NCBI RefSeq assembly: GCF_000159015.1
Contig: NZ_DS999543.1
Span: forward strand, 186,001-250,000
DNA length: 64,000 bases
Source of the DNA: Gleimia coleocanis DSM 15436
GTDB lineage: Bacteria; Actinomycetota; Actinomycetes; Actinomycetales; Actinomycetaceae
Reading direction: 5' to 3'
The translations under genes and the position numbers were made by a program. Below the pieces are notes generated by a model. That model was given only the letters and a program-made list of their open reading frames with translations, searched no databases and was not told the origin of the DNA. Below are positions 16,703-26,678 of the stretch, in pieces (within the stretch, counting starts at the first letter, position 1; each line of letters begins with the position of its first letter).

Positions 16703-17704
16703 TTACAGCGAGCGGTACACTGCCTCAAGTTTAGCCACCACATTTGCAGGATGATGATACTTGAAAACCCAATCCCGTTGGGCACGTTGTTTTTGCTCTG
16801 AGTGCGGGCCAGAGGCTAGTTCCCCGATGACGAACTCAGCTAAAACCTGCGGGTCACGTGGCAGCATCTGTGCAGCGCCCTCGGAAAAATCTGCGGACTC
16901 GCCATCCGCAACCACAGTAAATGCTGGCACATGCTCAGCCGAAGCCGCACACAATAGTCGTGCTCCCAAAGCTAAAGCCTGATAATCAGTCATCGAAAGT
17001 GCCGGGAACTGCAACTGTCCAATAACGAAATCTGCAGACCCTAAGAACTTAGCAAACTCTGGAAGTGGCATTAACGGATGTAAAATAACCCCAACTTCTG
17101 CCATGCGAGCTGCACCTGAGCCCCAGTCTAAACCATGAACTTCGATCCCCGCCTGCACTAAGAAAGCAGCCAAACCGACTAACAGATCAATCGATTTCGT
17201 CTCATCTAAACGGGTAGCGAAAACTACTTTGCCCGCAACTACCTCTACATCTGCAGGAGTAAAAAACTCCAACGGCAGCGGATTAGGAATCCACTGAGCA
17301 TCTGGGCGTAAAGTGCGCACCCAGGGAAGTAAATCCGGTGTCGCGCATAATACAGCATCTGCTTCACGAATTGATTTTGTAATCACCTGTCGTAAACCAG
17401 GTTTCTGCCAGTCACGGCGAATATCAGAACCATGTAAGTGAAGCACAAAAGGCTTACGCCCCCACCCATAGTAGCCATTCGTCGCGTAATGCAAATGAAT
17501 AATATCGGCATCGTGACGCAACTGCTGCCACTGGAAGAAGTGTATTAAACGGGACGAAATAACCTTTGCCGGGTGCCCCTTACCAGCCGGAATGCGTTGT
17601 AAGGACCAAGCTTTACCCTCAAGCTGAGCCTGTGTCACCAGAGTAGAAGGAACATTAGCTACCTCATTAACATGTACCACACGCGTGGAATCTGAATACA
17701 GCAT
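16703..17704 (-). CDS. Glycosyltransferase, GT4-like (GT-B fold)
   Basis: 333 aa, cytosolic. Supporting segments are IIHLHYATNGYYGWGRKPFVLHLHGSD in the N-terminal lobe and WIPNPLPLEFF plus VVFATRLDETKSIDLL in the donor lobe, typical of family 4 transferases. The usual C-terminal E(x7)E motif is not obvious, so donor and linkage cannot be assigned. It starts six bases after the asparagine-synthetase-like gene, so the two are probably co-transcribed. The stop faces the flippase stop with only 15 bases between, and no terminator is seen. It carries a motif copy at 16876-16886 (Ser-Glu-Gly). Confidence 0.78.
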   Translation of the reverse strand: MLYSDSTRVVHVNEVANVPSTLVTQAQLEGKAWSLQRIPAGKGHPAKVISSRLIHFFQWQQLRHDADIIHLHYATNGYYGWGRKPFVLHLHGSDIRRDWQKPGLRQVITKSIREADAVLCATPDLLPWVRTLRPDAQWIPNPLPLEFFTPADVEVVAGKVVFATRLDETKSIDLLVGLAAFLVQAGIEVHGLDWGSGAARMAEVGVILHPLMPLPEFAKFLGSADFVIGQLQFPALSMTDYQALALGARLLCAASAEHVPAFTVVADGESADFSEGAAQMLPRDPQVLAEFVIGELASGPHSEQKQRAQRDWVFKYHHPANVVAKLEAVYRSL

Positions 17705-17710
17705 TACTAC

Positions 17711-19327
17711 TCACTTTTTAAGAGGCGGAATAACTTCAGAATCAGTTACCCAACGATCAGCTAAGAATAAATCTGCATAAATGCCTAAAAGAGTAGCTCC
17801 CCTCAAAAGTTTAGCTGCGACCTGCCTTTGAGAAAGATTCGGAACCAGAGCATGAAAACCCATCGGATGATTTAGCTGGGTGCGAACCGACGCCAGATGA
17901 TTAGCAGTATCAAGTAAACCAGTCTTAGAAAGCACCGTCTTTAAAACATTTACAGCCCCCGAAGGAAGCTGCTGAGCGGGGCCGCCAAAGTAAACTAGTT
18001 CTTGGCCCGCCATCTTTGCGTAAAGATCGTTCGCATACTTAACATATTCCACGCGAGCACCATCGTGGAACAGTTGTGGGGCGTTAATCCAAACATCCCA
18101 CACACCACGCTCATACATGGGGAAAGCCCAATTAAAACCAAAGTATTCGTATGCCCGAACTGAGTTAGAAATATACTTTGCCTGACGTTCAGAAACATTA
18201 ACCGCTACTAAAGTTTCCAAACGATTCTCTAAGGAAGCCCCAGTCCAATGCCTAGCAAAGAGAGTCGCAAGCTTACTAATGGTATAAGGAATCTCAGCCT
18301 GCTTAGGTTTACCCTGCAATACCCCATGATGCGCAATGAAAATCTTCACAGCATCACGCATAGTGAAAGAAACATCAGGGGAACAAACCCACTCATCATG
18401 CTCATTACCAACAATAGTGTGTCCAGGAAGCACAATGGCATCAGATTCAACTTCAGGATGCTTAATCAGCTGAGTCAGCGCATACCAGTCTTGAATATGA
18501 GGTAAAGACTGGCCCACCCAGTTGGCTTTCAAGAAACCTTCTGCGTCTGCCCAAGCCCGCTGCATCTCATCAACCTGCAGCTCAACAAAAATCCACTTAA
18601 AGCCCAGCCCCTCAGCCACACTCTTAGAAATCTGTGCCTCGCGAGAATCTGGCTGGCCGTATGTAAAGCATAGGACGTTTTCGGCATTAAGCTCTTTCAA
18701 AACAGCTAAAAGCAAGCGTGAATCGGCGCCTCCGGAAAGAGGAATTAAGAGCTGGCGACCAGCAGCGATTTTCAAGGTGAACTCGAACGCCTTTAAAAGC
18801 TCAGCATGGAAAAGTTCTAAAAACTCACTGGCAGAAAGCTTCTCAACCGCTGCTAACGCAGAGTCCTGCGACGCACGAATACAAGAAATCAAAGGAGTAG
18901 TAGTGGAAGAACCATCAGCTTTAAGTTCAAACACACTTGCGAAAGGAGCGGACTTAACGCCCTCAAATAACGTATCTTCACCAATCACGTAACCAAAATG
19001 ACGGAACTCTGATGCTGCCAAAGAATTCAACGTTAAATCAGGATGCACATCAGTAATCGCGTTGATATCAGACGCAATCTCAAAACCAGACTCATTACGA
19101 AGATACACCAGCGGAATAGAACGAGCCTGATCGGAAATGAGCAGGGCGGAATCCTCACGGAGTACTACCGCACCCCAGTTGCCCTCCTGCGCTTGCGCCC
19201 ACTCCAGTGGATCAGCAGTGGTTACCTCCGTAGGCAAATGCCCAGATACGGAAGAACGCCAGTACAGCCTCCCTAAAGAATGATCAGGGAAGTAAGTCCA
19301 CGCAGAAAGATCAAGCAGGTTGAACAT
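17711..19327 (-). CDS. Asparagine synthetase-like amidotransferase without glutaminase Cys
   Basis: 538 aa. The C-terminal ATP-pyrophosphatase domain has the PP-loop SGGADS (198-203), and an N-terminal Ntn-hydrolase-like domain precedes it (about 1-150). That domain begins MFN, so it lacks the Cys2 nucleophile that releases ammonia from glutamine; free ammonia or another amine would be needed. In surface glycan clusters such proteins amidate uronic acids (WbpS-type) or join amines to carboxylates. Given the predicted diacetamido-uronic acid genes nearby, uronamide formation is an attractive but unproven role. GGAGG seven bases before the ATG is a strong ribosome site. Confidence 0.82.
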   Translation of the reverse strand: MFNLLDLSAWTYFPDHSLGRLYWRSSVSGHLPTEVTTADPLEWAQAQEGNWGAVVLREDSALLISDQARSIPLVYLRNESGFEIASDINAITDVHPDLTLNSLAASEFRHFGYVIGEDTLFEGVKSAPFASVFELKADGSSTTTPLISCIRASQDSALAAVEKLSASEFLELFHAELLKAFEFTLKIAAGRQLLIPLSGGADSRLLLAVLKELNAENVLCFTYGQPDSREAQISKSVAEGLGFKWIFVELQVDEMQRAWADAEGFLKANWVGQSLPHIQDWYALTQLIKHPEVESDAIVLPGHTIVGNEHDEWVCSPDVSFTMRDAVKIFIAHHGVLQGKPKQAEIPYTISKLATLFARHWTGASLENRLETLVAVNVSERQAKYISNSVRAYEYFGFNWAFPMYERGVWDVWINAPQLFHDGARVEYVKYANDLYAKMAGQELVYFGGPAQQLPSGAVNVLKTVLSKTGLLDTANHLASVRTQLNHPMGFHALVPNLSQRQVAAKLLRGATLLGIYADLFLADRWVTDSEVIPPLKK

Positions 19328-19424
19328 AACAGGTCCTCCAGAAAGAATAGTCTCCCTTTTAGAGTAAACTAAATACAGAAAAAGACTAGGCTGTGACCCA
19401 CACTAGAGGCGAAAGAATCCTAAT

Positions 19425-20579
19425 ATGCACGTACTTTGGACTCCTTCTTGGTACCCATCTGAGGAGCACCCAAACAATGGCAGCTTCTTCCTAGAACAGT
19501 TGCAAATGCTGAAAGGTAGCGGTATTAAATGCGGCGTAATCTGGGTGGAAACTAAAAGCCTCGGGCAACGCAAAGCTCCGCTAGAAGTCTGCGAAGCTGA
19601 TATTCCTCTAATCCATAACAGCATGTGGTTAGTACCCAAAGGTATCCTACCTTTTGATGCCAAAACCATTGCCAGAAAATCATTAGAGGCTGCGAAACTT
19701 TATGAACAAAAATATGGGAAACCAGACGTCATTCACGCTCACTCCGTCTGGCCAGGAGTTATCGTTGCGCAAACCTTAAGTGAATATTGGCAGATTCCCT
19801 ACGGGCTCACTGAGCACCGTCCATCGTCCCTAGAAGCAGAAAAAGGGACTTTCCGGGCTAAGGCTATTCAAAAAGCCGTCGAAGCAGCCTCATTTACAGT
19901 GACAGTTTCCGATGGGATGAGCGAAAAACTAGACAAATACTATGGTCTTACAGGAACTCAAACTGTAGCTCTCCCAGTAAGAGATGAGTTCTTCGCCGCG
20001 CCGTTACACGCGCCCCAGGAAGATGGATTCGTATTCGTTCATATTTCTAATCTGGATGATAATAAGCGCACTGAATTCACGCTGGAAGTATTCCAGAAAA
20101 TCCACGCCCAGCAGCCAAATCTACGTCTGCATATAGTTGGTGGGGCTGCACAGCGTGTTATGGAACTTAAAGATTTAGTTCAGCGAATGGAACTTTCCGA
20201 GGCAGTGACATTTACCGGGCAAGTCGATCGTGAGCAGATTATCTTCGAAATCAACTCGGGCGACTGCATGATTTTAGTGTCCGCACTGGAAGCCGGGGGA
20301 ACGGTTTTTGCTGAAGCCACCTCGTTGGGGATTCCTTCTATTGCTTCCGCAACTTTTGGGGGCAGTTACATGATTCGTAAAGAAAACGGAATTGTCGTAG
20401 CTATCGATGATGCTGAAGAATTAGAAGCAGCTATGAATGAAATTCAACGACGCTACGCGCAAGATTCCCAGCTCAACGCTCATATTCGTGAATACGGCTC
20501 CACCCGGTTTACCGAAAAAATCTTTGTCACACGCCATAAAGAAATCTATGAAGCCGCTATCAAGGGGGCAGAGTTTTGA
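19425..20579 (+). CDS. Family 4 glycosyltransferase
   Basis: 384 aa GT-B transferase. The N-terminal lobe has WTPSWYPSEEHPNNGSFFLEQ (a common GT4 start) and DVIHAHSVWPG; the donor lobe has FVHISNLDDNKRTEFTLEVF and the sugar-nucleotide segment LVSALEAGGTVFAEATSLGIPSIA, with two spaced Glu residues. It transfers a sugar from a nucleotide donor with retention; donor and acceptor are unknown. The next gene starts inside its stop codon. It is divergent from the asparagine-synthetase-like operon across a 97-base gap. Confidence 0.85.
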   Translation: MHVLWTPSWYPSEEHPNNGSFFLEQLQMLKGSGIKCGVIWVETKSLGQRKAPLEVCEADIPLIHNSMWLVPKGILPFDAKTIARKSLEAAKLYEQKYGKPDVIHAHSVWPGVIVAQTLSEYWQIPYGLTEHRPSSLEAEKGTFRAKAIQKAVEAASFTVTVSDGMSEKLDKYYGLTGTQTVALPVRDEFFAAPLHAPQEDGFVFVHISNLDDNKRTEFTLEVFQKIHAQQPNLRLHIVGGAAQRVMELKDLVQRMELSEAVTFTGQVDREQIIFEINSGDCMILVSALEAGGTVFAEATSLGIPSIASATFGGSYMIRKENGIVVAIDDAEELEAAMNEIQRRYAQDSQLNAHIREYGSTRFTEKIFVTRHKEIYEAAIKGAEF

Positions 20580-22552
20580 TTTTAGTTAATAACCTTCTGA
20601 CTATTACTCCGTACCTGTTATTACTTGTAGTACTCACTTTTCTACCCGGTTATGCTCTGACGCAGTTTTTTAATAAGCGCGCTGGGTTTATTAAGAACCT
20701 TGCACTGGCACCGGCTTTAACTCTGGCATTGATTACAGTCGCGACCCTGGTATTTAAATACTTACCTCTAACCTGGGGTATTGTTGGATTTACACTGTTT
20801 GTAGCAGTATTTATTGGCATTTTCTGGCTTGCTAGTTTAAGAAGCAACAATCGTACTTCTGGAAAGTTAAGTAAGAATCAGAACGGTTTAACGATTCCAA
20901 TCACGGATTTTAAATATATTCTTCTAGGGTGGTTGGTGTTAATCGTTCCAATGCTTGGATACGCTGATTTTAGTCGCGTTATTCAAGGTGGTGACTCAAA
21001 TTATCACTATAATCAAGTACTTTGGATCGCAAAAACAGGTGATATCTTTCCGCTAACTGCTAATGCCGGTTTGGGGGGATTAAATCCTTCAGGTTGGTAC
21101 TATCCAACTACTTGGCATGCTTATGTGTATCTCCTGGTTGATGCGGGTGCTTCAGTCATAGTTGCAACCGCGGCTTTCTTATTACTTCTGCCGCTTATTT
21201 GGTTGATTTCTATTAGTGCGTTGACTGTGAATCTAAGCCGACACAAAGGAATCACTCGTTGGGCAGTAGTTGCTGCAATGTTGGTTCCTTTAGCAACAGT
21301 ACGTCTTGCACATGTAACTACACTTTGGCCATTCATCACGGCTTTGACTGTAGTCCCGGGTGTCATCGCTTATGTTTTAGAAAAAACACCGCCTAAAAAG
21401 CCACTAGTTTTAACCTACCTAAAAGTTTATGCGGGTAGGTTAGTAGCGGCTGCGCTCATAATCATTGGGCTGACGGGGTTGCATCCTTCAGTGGTAGTGG
21501 TACCGGGAATGGGACTTTTCTTTGCAGCGGTAGTATTAGGTTTCTTAAATATTCGTTATAGCTTCCTGAAACAAGACTGGAAATCAGTTGTCTTTGCAGT
21601 TTTTACCATTGTTTTCCTAATCGGATCATTCTTGTTCTTCATCTATGGGCCGGGACCACAGCAAGGACAGCTTCATAGGGTCCCGAATGTTGGCTGGGGA
21701 ATCCCCGTGATGAAACTTGCCTCTGGAAGTGGTGTATTCGTAACTGCTCCTTTCATGCTGGGTTTTATTACCTGGGGGTTAGTACTTCTACTCATTCCTA
21801 TTGCCATCTGGCTCCACATTAAACAACGCAAATATTTAGTCTTAGCAGCACTACTATCTCAGTGGCTAGTGGTCATGGGATCTTTATTCCCTCTACCAAT
21901 GTTTTCTGAACTGACTAGCTTCTATTACAACGTCGCAGACCGCACGAAATTTGCCTATGTGATTTACCTGATTCCAGTGCTTGCGCTAACGTTGCAGACT
22001 ATTTTTACGAAAACTAGTGAGCGTTTTAAAGTTGGCAACTCGCAGGTGGTAGCTTCTGCATTGATAATAGCGTTGGGAATCTTGAATTTTGCCGGCACGA
22101 TGCAGGACTTAAATAACGCCTTGTATCCAGAGAAATACTCAGTACGCTATTTAGCCAACCAAGAAGAGCTAGATTTAATTAAACGTTTAGGCAGCGAACT
22201 AAAGGATACGGATCTGTTACTTGGAGACCCCGCTGCAGGAGCTTCGCTAGTTTATACACTGACTGGGAAACCAGTAGTTTGGAAGTACCCTAACTCTTCT
22301 TCAGGATCTGCAGATGATAACTACTTACAAGCTAACTTCTATAACTATCGAGAAGATCCTAAGGTTTGTGAACTTATCAATAAGTATGGAATTACCCATT
22401 TTTATAAAGATATTTCGGGAACCTTTAATGGGAACTTCACTTGGCGACTTCGCCCGGGGCTCTATGCAGTAGATACCAGCGAAGACGCTTTTGAACTTGT
22501 AGATAAAGGCTCAACGGTAGAGGTTTATAAGATTACTTACTGCCAGAAGTAG
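20576..22552 (+). CDS. Large polytopic membrane protein (DUF6541-like)
   Basis: 658 aa, about 12-14 membrane segments and a soluble C-terminal part of roughly 150 residues. It resembles DUF6541 proteins, which I know only as actinobacterial membrane proteins of glycan clusters with no assigned function; a GT-C-like transferase or a polymer-handling role is possible. The early loop SRVIQGGDSNYHYNQVLWI carries acidic and His residues facing outward, as in GT-C enzymes. It starts with TTG overlapping the upstream GT stop. A paralogue lies at 30609; the C-terminal domains align (GDPAAGASLVYTLTGKPVVW against TDPRTGGALIYAYTGLPVVH, and VYKITYC against LYKITNC). Confidence 0.75.
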   Translation: MILVNNLLTITPYLLLLVVLTFLPGYALTQFFNKRAGFIKNLALAPALTLALITVATLVFKYLPLTWGIVGFTLFVAVFIGIFWLASLRSNNRTSGKLSKNQNGLTIPITDFKYILLGWLVLIVPMLGYADFSRVIQGGDSNYHYNQVLWIAKTGDIFPLTANAGLGGLNPSGWYYPTTWHAYVYLLVDAGASVIVATAAFLLLLPLIWLISISALTVNLSRHKGITRWAVVAAMLVPLATVRLAHVTTLWPFITALTVVPGVIAYVLEKTPPKKPLVLTYLKVYAGRLVAAALIIIGLTGLHPSVVVVPGMGLFFAAVVLGFLNIRYSFLKQDWKSVVFAVFTIVFLIGSFLFFIYGPGPQQGQLHRVPNVGWGIPVMKLASGSGVFVTAPFMLGFITWGLVLLLIPIAIWLHIKQRKYLVLAALLSQWLVVMGSLFPLPMFSELTSFYYNVADRTKFAYVIYLIPVLALTLQTIFTKTSERFKVGNSQVVASALIIALGILNFAGTMQDLNNALYPEKYSVRYLANQEELDLIKRLGSELKDTDLLLGDPAAGASLVYTLTGKPVVWKYPNSSSGSADDNYLQANFYNYREDPKVCELINKYGITHFYKDISGTFNGNFTWRLRPGLYAVDTSEDAFELVDKGSTVEVYKITYCQK

Positions 22553-22559
22553 CTGGTAC

Positions 22560-22610
22560 ATTAAGTGGTCGGTTTAAACAACTTTGAGTTATTTAAACCG
22601 ACCACTTAAT
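22560..22610. terminator. Bidirectional terminator, 19-bp perfect hairpin
   Basis: Arms 22560-22578 and 22592-22610 are exact complements around a 13-base loop. It lies between the converging DUF6541-like gene (ending 22552) and the GT gene ending at 22646. Confidence 0.88.
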
Positions 22611-22645
22611 TATTGAAGCAATGTTAGTTACTGGGCTTTAATCAG

Positions 22646-23728
22646 TTACTGGGCTTTAAGCTGGCGCGCGACTTCACGGGCACGTTCTTCCCAAGTATTT
22701 TCTGCACTGACAGTCTTAATATGTGCTTCCATATCCTCAACCCAGGAGAGGGAAGACAAGGATTCTAGCTGGGTTTTAATAGCTTCAACGTCATATTCTA
22801 CAGTCCAGCCACACTCATTCTGCGACACAAATTTCCCTGCCCAAGTATCAGCAGTTGCGAATACAGGCAAACCATGTCCCAGGTAGTCAAAGAGTTTAAT
22901 CGGCACCGCAAAACGCCAGTATTCATCGCTTTCGACTGCGATACACCCAACGTTAGCTTGCTTGAAATGCGGCTCTAGCTCTTCTCCATGTAAGTGGATT
23001 AACTCGACGTTATTTCCCAGCAGATGCTCGTATTCATCTTTGCAAGCATCCCAGACATTTTTTGGGGTACAAATCGTTAGTTTTACCTGCGGTAGCTGAA
23101 TCACAGCTTCAAGCAACCGATGGAGCCTATAGTGAGACCCTAAACCGCCAACATAAAGTAGTGAAAGCTGATCTCGATGTAGTGGCGCTGGGCTAGCAGG
23201 AGCCCCTGGTGGCAAAGCACTGAATTTTTCGCGTTCAACAATCGGGATGTAATTGCCCATTTCTAAAGATGGCAAAAATAGTTTTGTCAGAGTAGTACGG
23301 TAGTTCCACAAATCCCAACGGAATACGCGTCGCATCGCAAAGCTAACCAAGGTACCAGTTAGTTGCTTGTAAATCGGGAACAACCAGTAAATATCCCGAT
23401 AAAAGACCCCCGTATGAATATTGTTTGCCTCGCAGAATCGGAAGAAATTAAAATCTAAGAGAAAATGCGGCGGCAGATGCTTAGGATCTGTCAGTGGGGT
23501 CGCAATTGTGGCTGACTCAGAATAGAGGAAATCAAATTTTTCACCGGCCCGGATACGACGTTTAGCTTCTTTAATAGCGGCCCGGCGTTCTTTCCCGTAA
23601 CCGGAAACGAGTAGTACTTCGTAGCCGATTGCTTCGAAAGCTTGAAACATTTTTACAGGGCGTATTCCAGAACCCGCAGTAGCTTGAAAATTTAATGGGT
23701 AAGGAACGTGGTAAATCATTTTTGGCAT
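22646..23728 (-). CDS. Glycosyltransferase (GT-B, GT4-like)
   Basis: 360 aa. Supporting segments are YHVPYPLNFQATAGSGIRPVKMF at the N-terminus (a loop seen in GT4 proteins), LSLLYVGGLGSHYRLHRLLEA opening the donor lobe, and a late AVPIKLFDYLGHGLPVFAT with the family E/D region partly replaced. It starts seven bases after the GT at 23736, so both belong to one minus-strand operon ending at the hairpin at 22560. Donor unknown. Confidence 0.82.
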   Translation of the reverse strand: MPKMIYHVPYPLNFQATAGSGIRPVKMFQAFEAIGYEVLLVSGYGKERRAAIKEAKRRIRAGEKFDFLYSESATIATPLTDPKHLPPHFLLDFNFFRFCEANNIHTGVFYRDIYWLFPIYKQLTGTLVSFAMRRVFRWDLWNYRTTLTKLFLPSLEMGNYIPIVEREKFSALPPGAPASPAPLHRDQLSLLYVGGLGSHYRLHRLLEAVIQLPQVKLTICTPKNVWDACKDEYEHLLGNNVELIHLHGEELEPHFKQANVGCIAVESDEYWRFAVPIKLFDYLGHGLPVFATADTWAGKFVSQNECGWTVEYDVEAIKTQLESLSSLSWVEDMEAHIKTVSAENTWEERAREVARQLKAQ

Positions 23729-23735
23729 ATGAATC

Positions 23736-24881
23736 TCAATTCTTCAAAAGCATCGAAATGATTGAATCTGCAATCTTAGCTGAAGAGGTAGTAAGTGAAC
23801 GATTCGTTTCTACCCAGTTTATTAGCGCTTCAGATGCAGGGGCAGTGTGGTTTTCAATGTCGTCGAGTAAGCTAATGATTTTTTCTGAAACATCGTCAGC
23901 TGTAAACTCAGCAACTACGCCCAGATTATGTGTTTCAATATCTTCTTTGGTTTGCCCGCCGCCAACGTAAGCTACAGGGGTGCCGTGAGCTAGCGAAGCC
24001 AAGCATTTAGTAGCATATGCGTACGAGTAGTTATTATTCGGGAGGGAAACTAAACCAACCGCAGAGTGCTTAAACCAGCCTTTGGCAACTTCATTTGGTA
24101 CCAGCGGGAAGAACTTAATTGGCAGGGAAGTCTGAGCTGCCATTTCTTGTAATTTGGGCCAATCTGTGCCTTGTCCTAAATACACTAATTCAGTGTCAGG
24201 ATGCGCATCATAGACCTTTTGAAATGCCTCAATGAAAATACCGGCACCGTGTACGGCAGAAGCTGTACCCGCGTAGAGTAATACTTTCTTACCTGTGGGG
24301 AAATTTTCAGGAATATCGCCCTCATAAGCGGAAGTATCCACCCCGTTTGGAACCATAATGGTTTGCTTTGCCCCGAATTCTAATGCTCGTTTTTCAACGC
24401 CTGGGGTTACGGTGATAACTAAAGCCGCACCTCTTAGCGCAAAGCGTTCTAGCTTCTCAACGGTATTAACAACAAACTCTGGAGCCCCGGAATCTTTTAC
24501 CGCGTCAGTAAGAATATCACCAGCAAAATATACGTAGGGGACACGTTTTAATGCGCATGCTAAGCGCGTGACCACACCTGTAGTTGGAGGCGGCTCACAG
24601 ATAACGGTCTGTGTTTTTCTTTCAGCTAAGAGACGAACAAACAGTGGAATATCAAAGGACATGTACTGCACGTAGCCGCGGACAGCGCCAAGCTTATCTC
24701 GTAAAACTGGAGCTCGTTTAATGTTCACGCCAGGTAGCTGAACGTCTTGCTTCTGGTAGGTGCTGGTTAGAACAGTGACTGGCAAATTACGCTGCGCAAA
24801 TGCTTTAGCTAAGCCACCTAAGCGTAATGCAGCAGCACCAGGCTCAGGCAAGAATAAACGCGATGCAATGATAATGCTCAT
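23736..24881 (-). CDS. Family 4 glycosyltransferase
   Basis: 381 aa. The start chosen, ATG at 24881 (MSIIIASRLFLPEPGAAALR), is where the Rossmann strand of GT4 proteins begins; an in-frame ATG at 24959 would add 26 lysine-rich residues that the family does not need, and neither has a strong ribosome site. The acceptor lobe has the G-A-A-A-L-R-L loop; the donor lobe has VLLYAGTASAVHGAGIFIEAF and a late SYAYATKCLASLAHGTPVAYVGGG. First gene of a two-GT operon. Confidence 0.82.
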   Translation of the reverse strand: MSIIIASRLFLPEPGAAALRLGGLAKAFAQRNLPVTVLTSTYQKQDVQLPGVNIKRAPVLRDKLGAVRGYVQYMSFDIPLFVRLLAERKTQTVICEPPPTTGVVTRLACALKRVPYVYFAGDILTDAVKDSGAPEFVVNTVEKLERFALRGAALVITVTPGVEKRALEFGAKQTIMVPNGVDTSAYEGDIPENFPTGKKVLLYAGTASAVHGAGIFIEAFQKVYDAHPDTELVYLGQGTDWPKLQEMAAQTSLPIKFFPLVPNEVAKGWFKHSAVGLVSLPNNNYSYAYATKCLASLAHGTPVAYVGGGQTKEDIETHNLGVVAEFTADDVSEKIISLLDDIENHTAPASEALINWVETNRSLTTSSAKIADSIISMLLKN

Positions 24882-25055
24882 GGAATCCCACTTTAGTAGA
24901 GAGACTTCAGCCAGTCCCAGTTTTTTCTTACCTGCAAATTTTAGCTTATTTAAAACCATAGATTACGCACTAACTTGCTTTCTTAGCGCGTTGTTGAACT
25001 ATACCCGTTAAAACTGATTGAATTAAGTACGAAGACAGGTAGGGGAGTCAGATCG

Positions 25056-26678
25056 GTGAGTAAGCAGAACAGCAAACGTGCTACGCAAGCCCATTGGGGA
25101 AATGCTGGATTAAGCCTATTATTTGCGCTGGTTTGTGTTTTAGGTGTGAGCGTATTTTGGGTAGTTACGTGGAAGACTCCCGTGTGGCTCCAAGACGACT
25201 TACTGTTCGCAACACGTTCAGGTAACGCCTACGGTGAAACTGACTTAAGCTCACTATGGCAGGGGCTGATGCTGGATCTTTTCGAGCGTAACTCTCGATC
25301 TGCTGACTTCTTTGCCCAACTGTTCTTTAGCAATTCGACCCTATTGGGGTTTTGGATGGCTGCTATTTTCGTTTTCTTCAGTGCAGTTTTAAGCTGGTTC
25401 TTTTACTCAGCTCTGCCAAAAAATGATTGGTATTTGGTAGTTTTGGGAACTACCACCAGTTTCGGTGTTTTGACACCGCTGGTTTACCCATTTTTTGATG
25501 CTTCCGCCTTTGCCACTTACTTCTTTATGAGTGCCACTGTTGGCTATGTCCTGGGTTTTTCATGGATTTTGCTGGTAATCGGCTGGCTACGTAACGTATT
25601 AGTTAACCGGAAAACAGATTTATCCATAGTGAAAATCAGTTTTGTTGCCGCCACCTCTACTTTAGTGGCCTTTCACCATGAAGTCTTGGCACTGTTACAG
25701 CTAATGCTAGTTATAGTACTGGGGATGGTTAGTTTCAAACTCAAGCCGGGTAGAAACTATTGGCTGGTCCTGGGGTGGGTAGGGCTCATTTCTATCCTCC
25801 GCTTCTTCACACCGGGAATGTGGAAACGTTCGGAAGTGTACGAATGGGCATTTCTGGACCCGCAGGCAAGTGCTGGTACTCAATACTTAAGCAGACTGAT
25901 TTATTTCCTAACTTATTTTCTTTCCCACAATCAGGTGCTACTGATTGGAACCGCTGTAGCTTTCACATACTTCTATTTTCAACTCACTAAGCATCGTATA
26001 CTTCCAGCTTGGATGCTATCCGCTCATTATTTAAGTTTGGCAGGGCTGGCATCAGCGATTCACCTCGCACAGCGTTTACCAGAATCCTTATACGTGGGGA
26101 CGCTGGAACTTAACCAGTATCAAGAGATTCTGTTTTCAAAGACAGCGTTGCTAATGGCAGCCTTTGCGCTTACTTCTTTAACGTTGCAACTTTTGAACCT
26201 GATTCTGGCTGCGTTTAATCTAAAAACCTTAGCTGTATCACTAACTTTTGCTTTAGCTTTGGCTGGTTTCTTAGTTCCATTCAAACTTAGTTTCTTGAGT
26301 GGGCGACCTCTGTTTTATGGTCTGTTCTTCTTGTTATTAAGTGCCATTTTGGCATTTTTACAAGGATGGTCGCTGCACTGTATTAAGCATCCTGCGCGTG
26401 GCATGCTAGCAGTTTGTCTGGCAGTTAGCTGTTTCCTTGGGATAGGTGTTTTTGAAGCAAAAACAGTTATGCCGAAAATGCTTGCAAATCAGAAAGCCTG
26501 GACTCAAATTGTAAATCAGGTAGCAACTTGCAAAGACGGGGAACAAGTGGTTTTCCCAGCGCGTTTGTCATACCGAGAACTGCACTCACCTTTTGGAGAT
26601 GACGGTAAACAGTATTTACAGCACCTACGGGACTACTATGCTATTCCACAAGGGTGCCAGCTGGTTGTTGGAAACTAG
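25056..26678 (+). CDS. Polytopic membrane protein (DUF6056-like)
   Basis: 540 aa with about 12 membrane segments and a short exported C-terminal part. The first outer loop reads WLQDDLLFATR; acidic pairs in this position are typical of GT-C-like and DUF6056 proteins. The ribosome site GGGGAG precedes a GTG start. Function unknown. A diverged relative is encoded at 27751-29112, with the outer-loop pattern NGDEFFFAGLKN. Its stop codon is shared, on the opposite strand, with that of the acyltransferase gene, through the palindrome CTAG. Confidence 0.72.
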   Translation: MSKQNSKRATQAHWGNAGLSLLFALVCVLGVSVFWVVTWKTPVWLQDDLLFATRSGNAYGETDLSSLWQGLMLDLFERNSRSADFFAQLFFSNSTLLGFWMAAIFVFFSAVLSWFFYSALPKNDWYLVVLGTTTSFGVLTPLVYPFFDASAFATYFFMSATVGYVLGFSWILLVIGWLRNVLVNRKTDLSIVKISFVAATSTLVAFHHEVLALLQLMLVIVLGMVSFKLKPGRNYWLVLGWVGLISILRFFTPGMWKRSEVYEWAFLDPQASAGTQYLSRLIYFLTYFLSHNQVLLIGTAVAFTYFYFQLTKHRILPAWMLSAHYLSLAGLASAIHLAQRLPESLYVGTLELNQYQEILFSKTALLMAAFALTSLTLQLLNLILAAFNLKTLAVSLTFALALAGFLVPFKLSFLSGRPLFYGLFFLLLSAILAFLQGWSLHCIKHPARGMLAVCLAVSCFLGIGVFEAKTVMPKMLANQKAWTQIVNQVATCKDGEQVVFPARLSYRELHSPFGDDGKQYLQHLRDYYAIPQGCQLVVGN

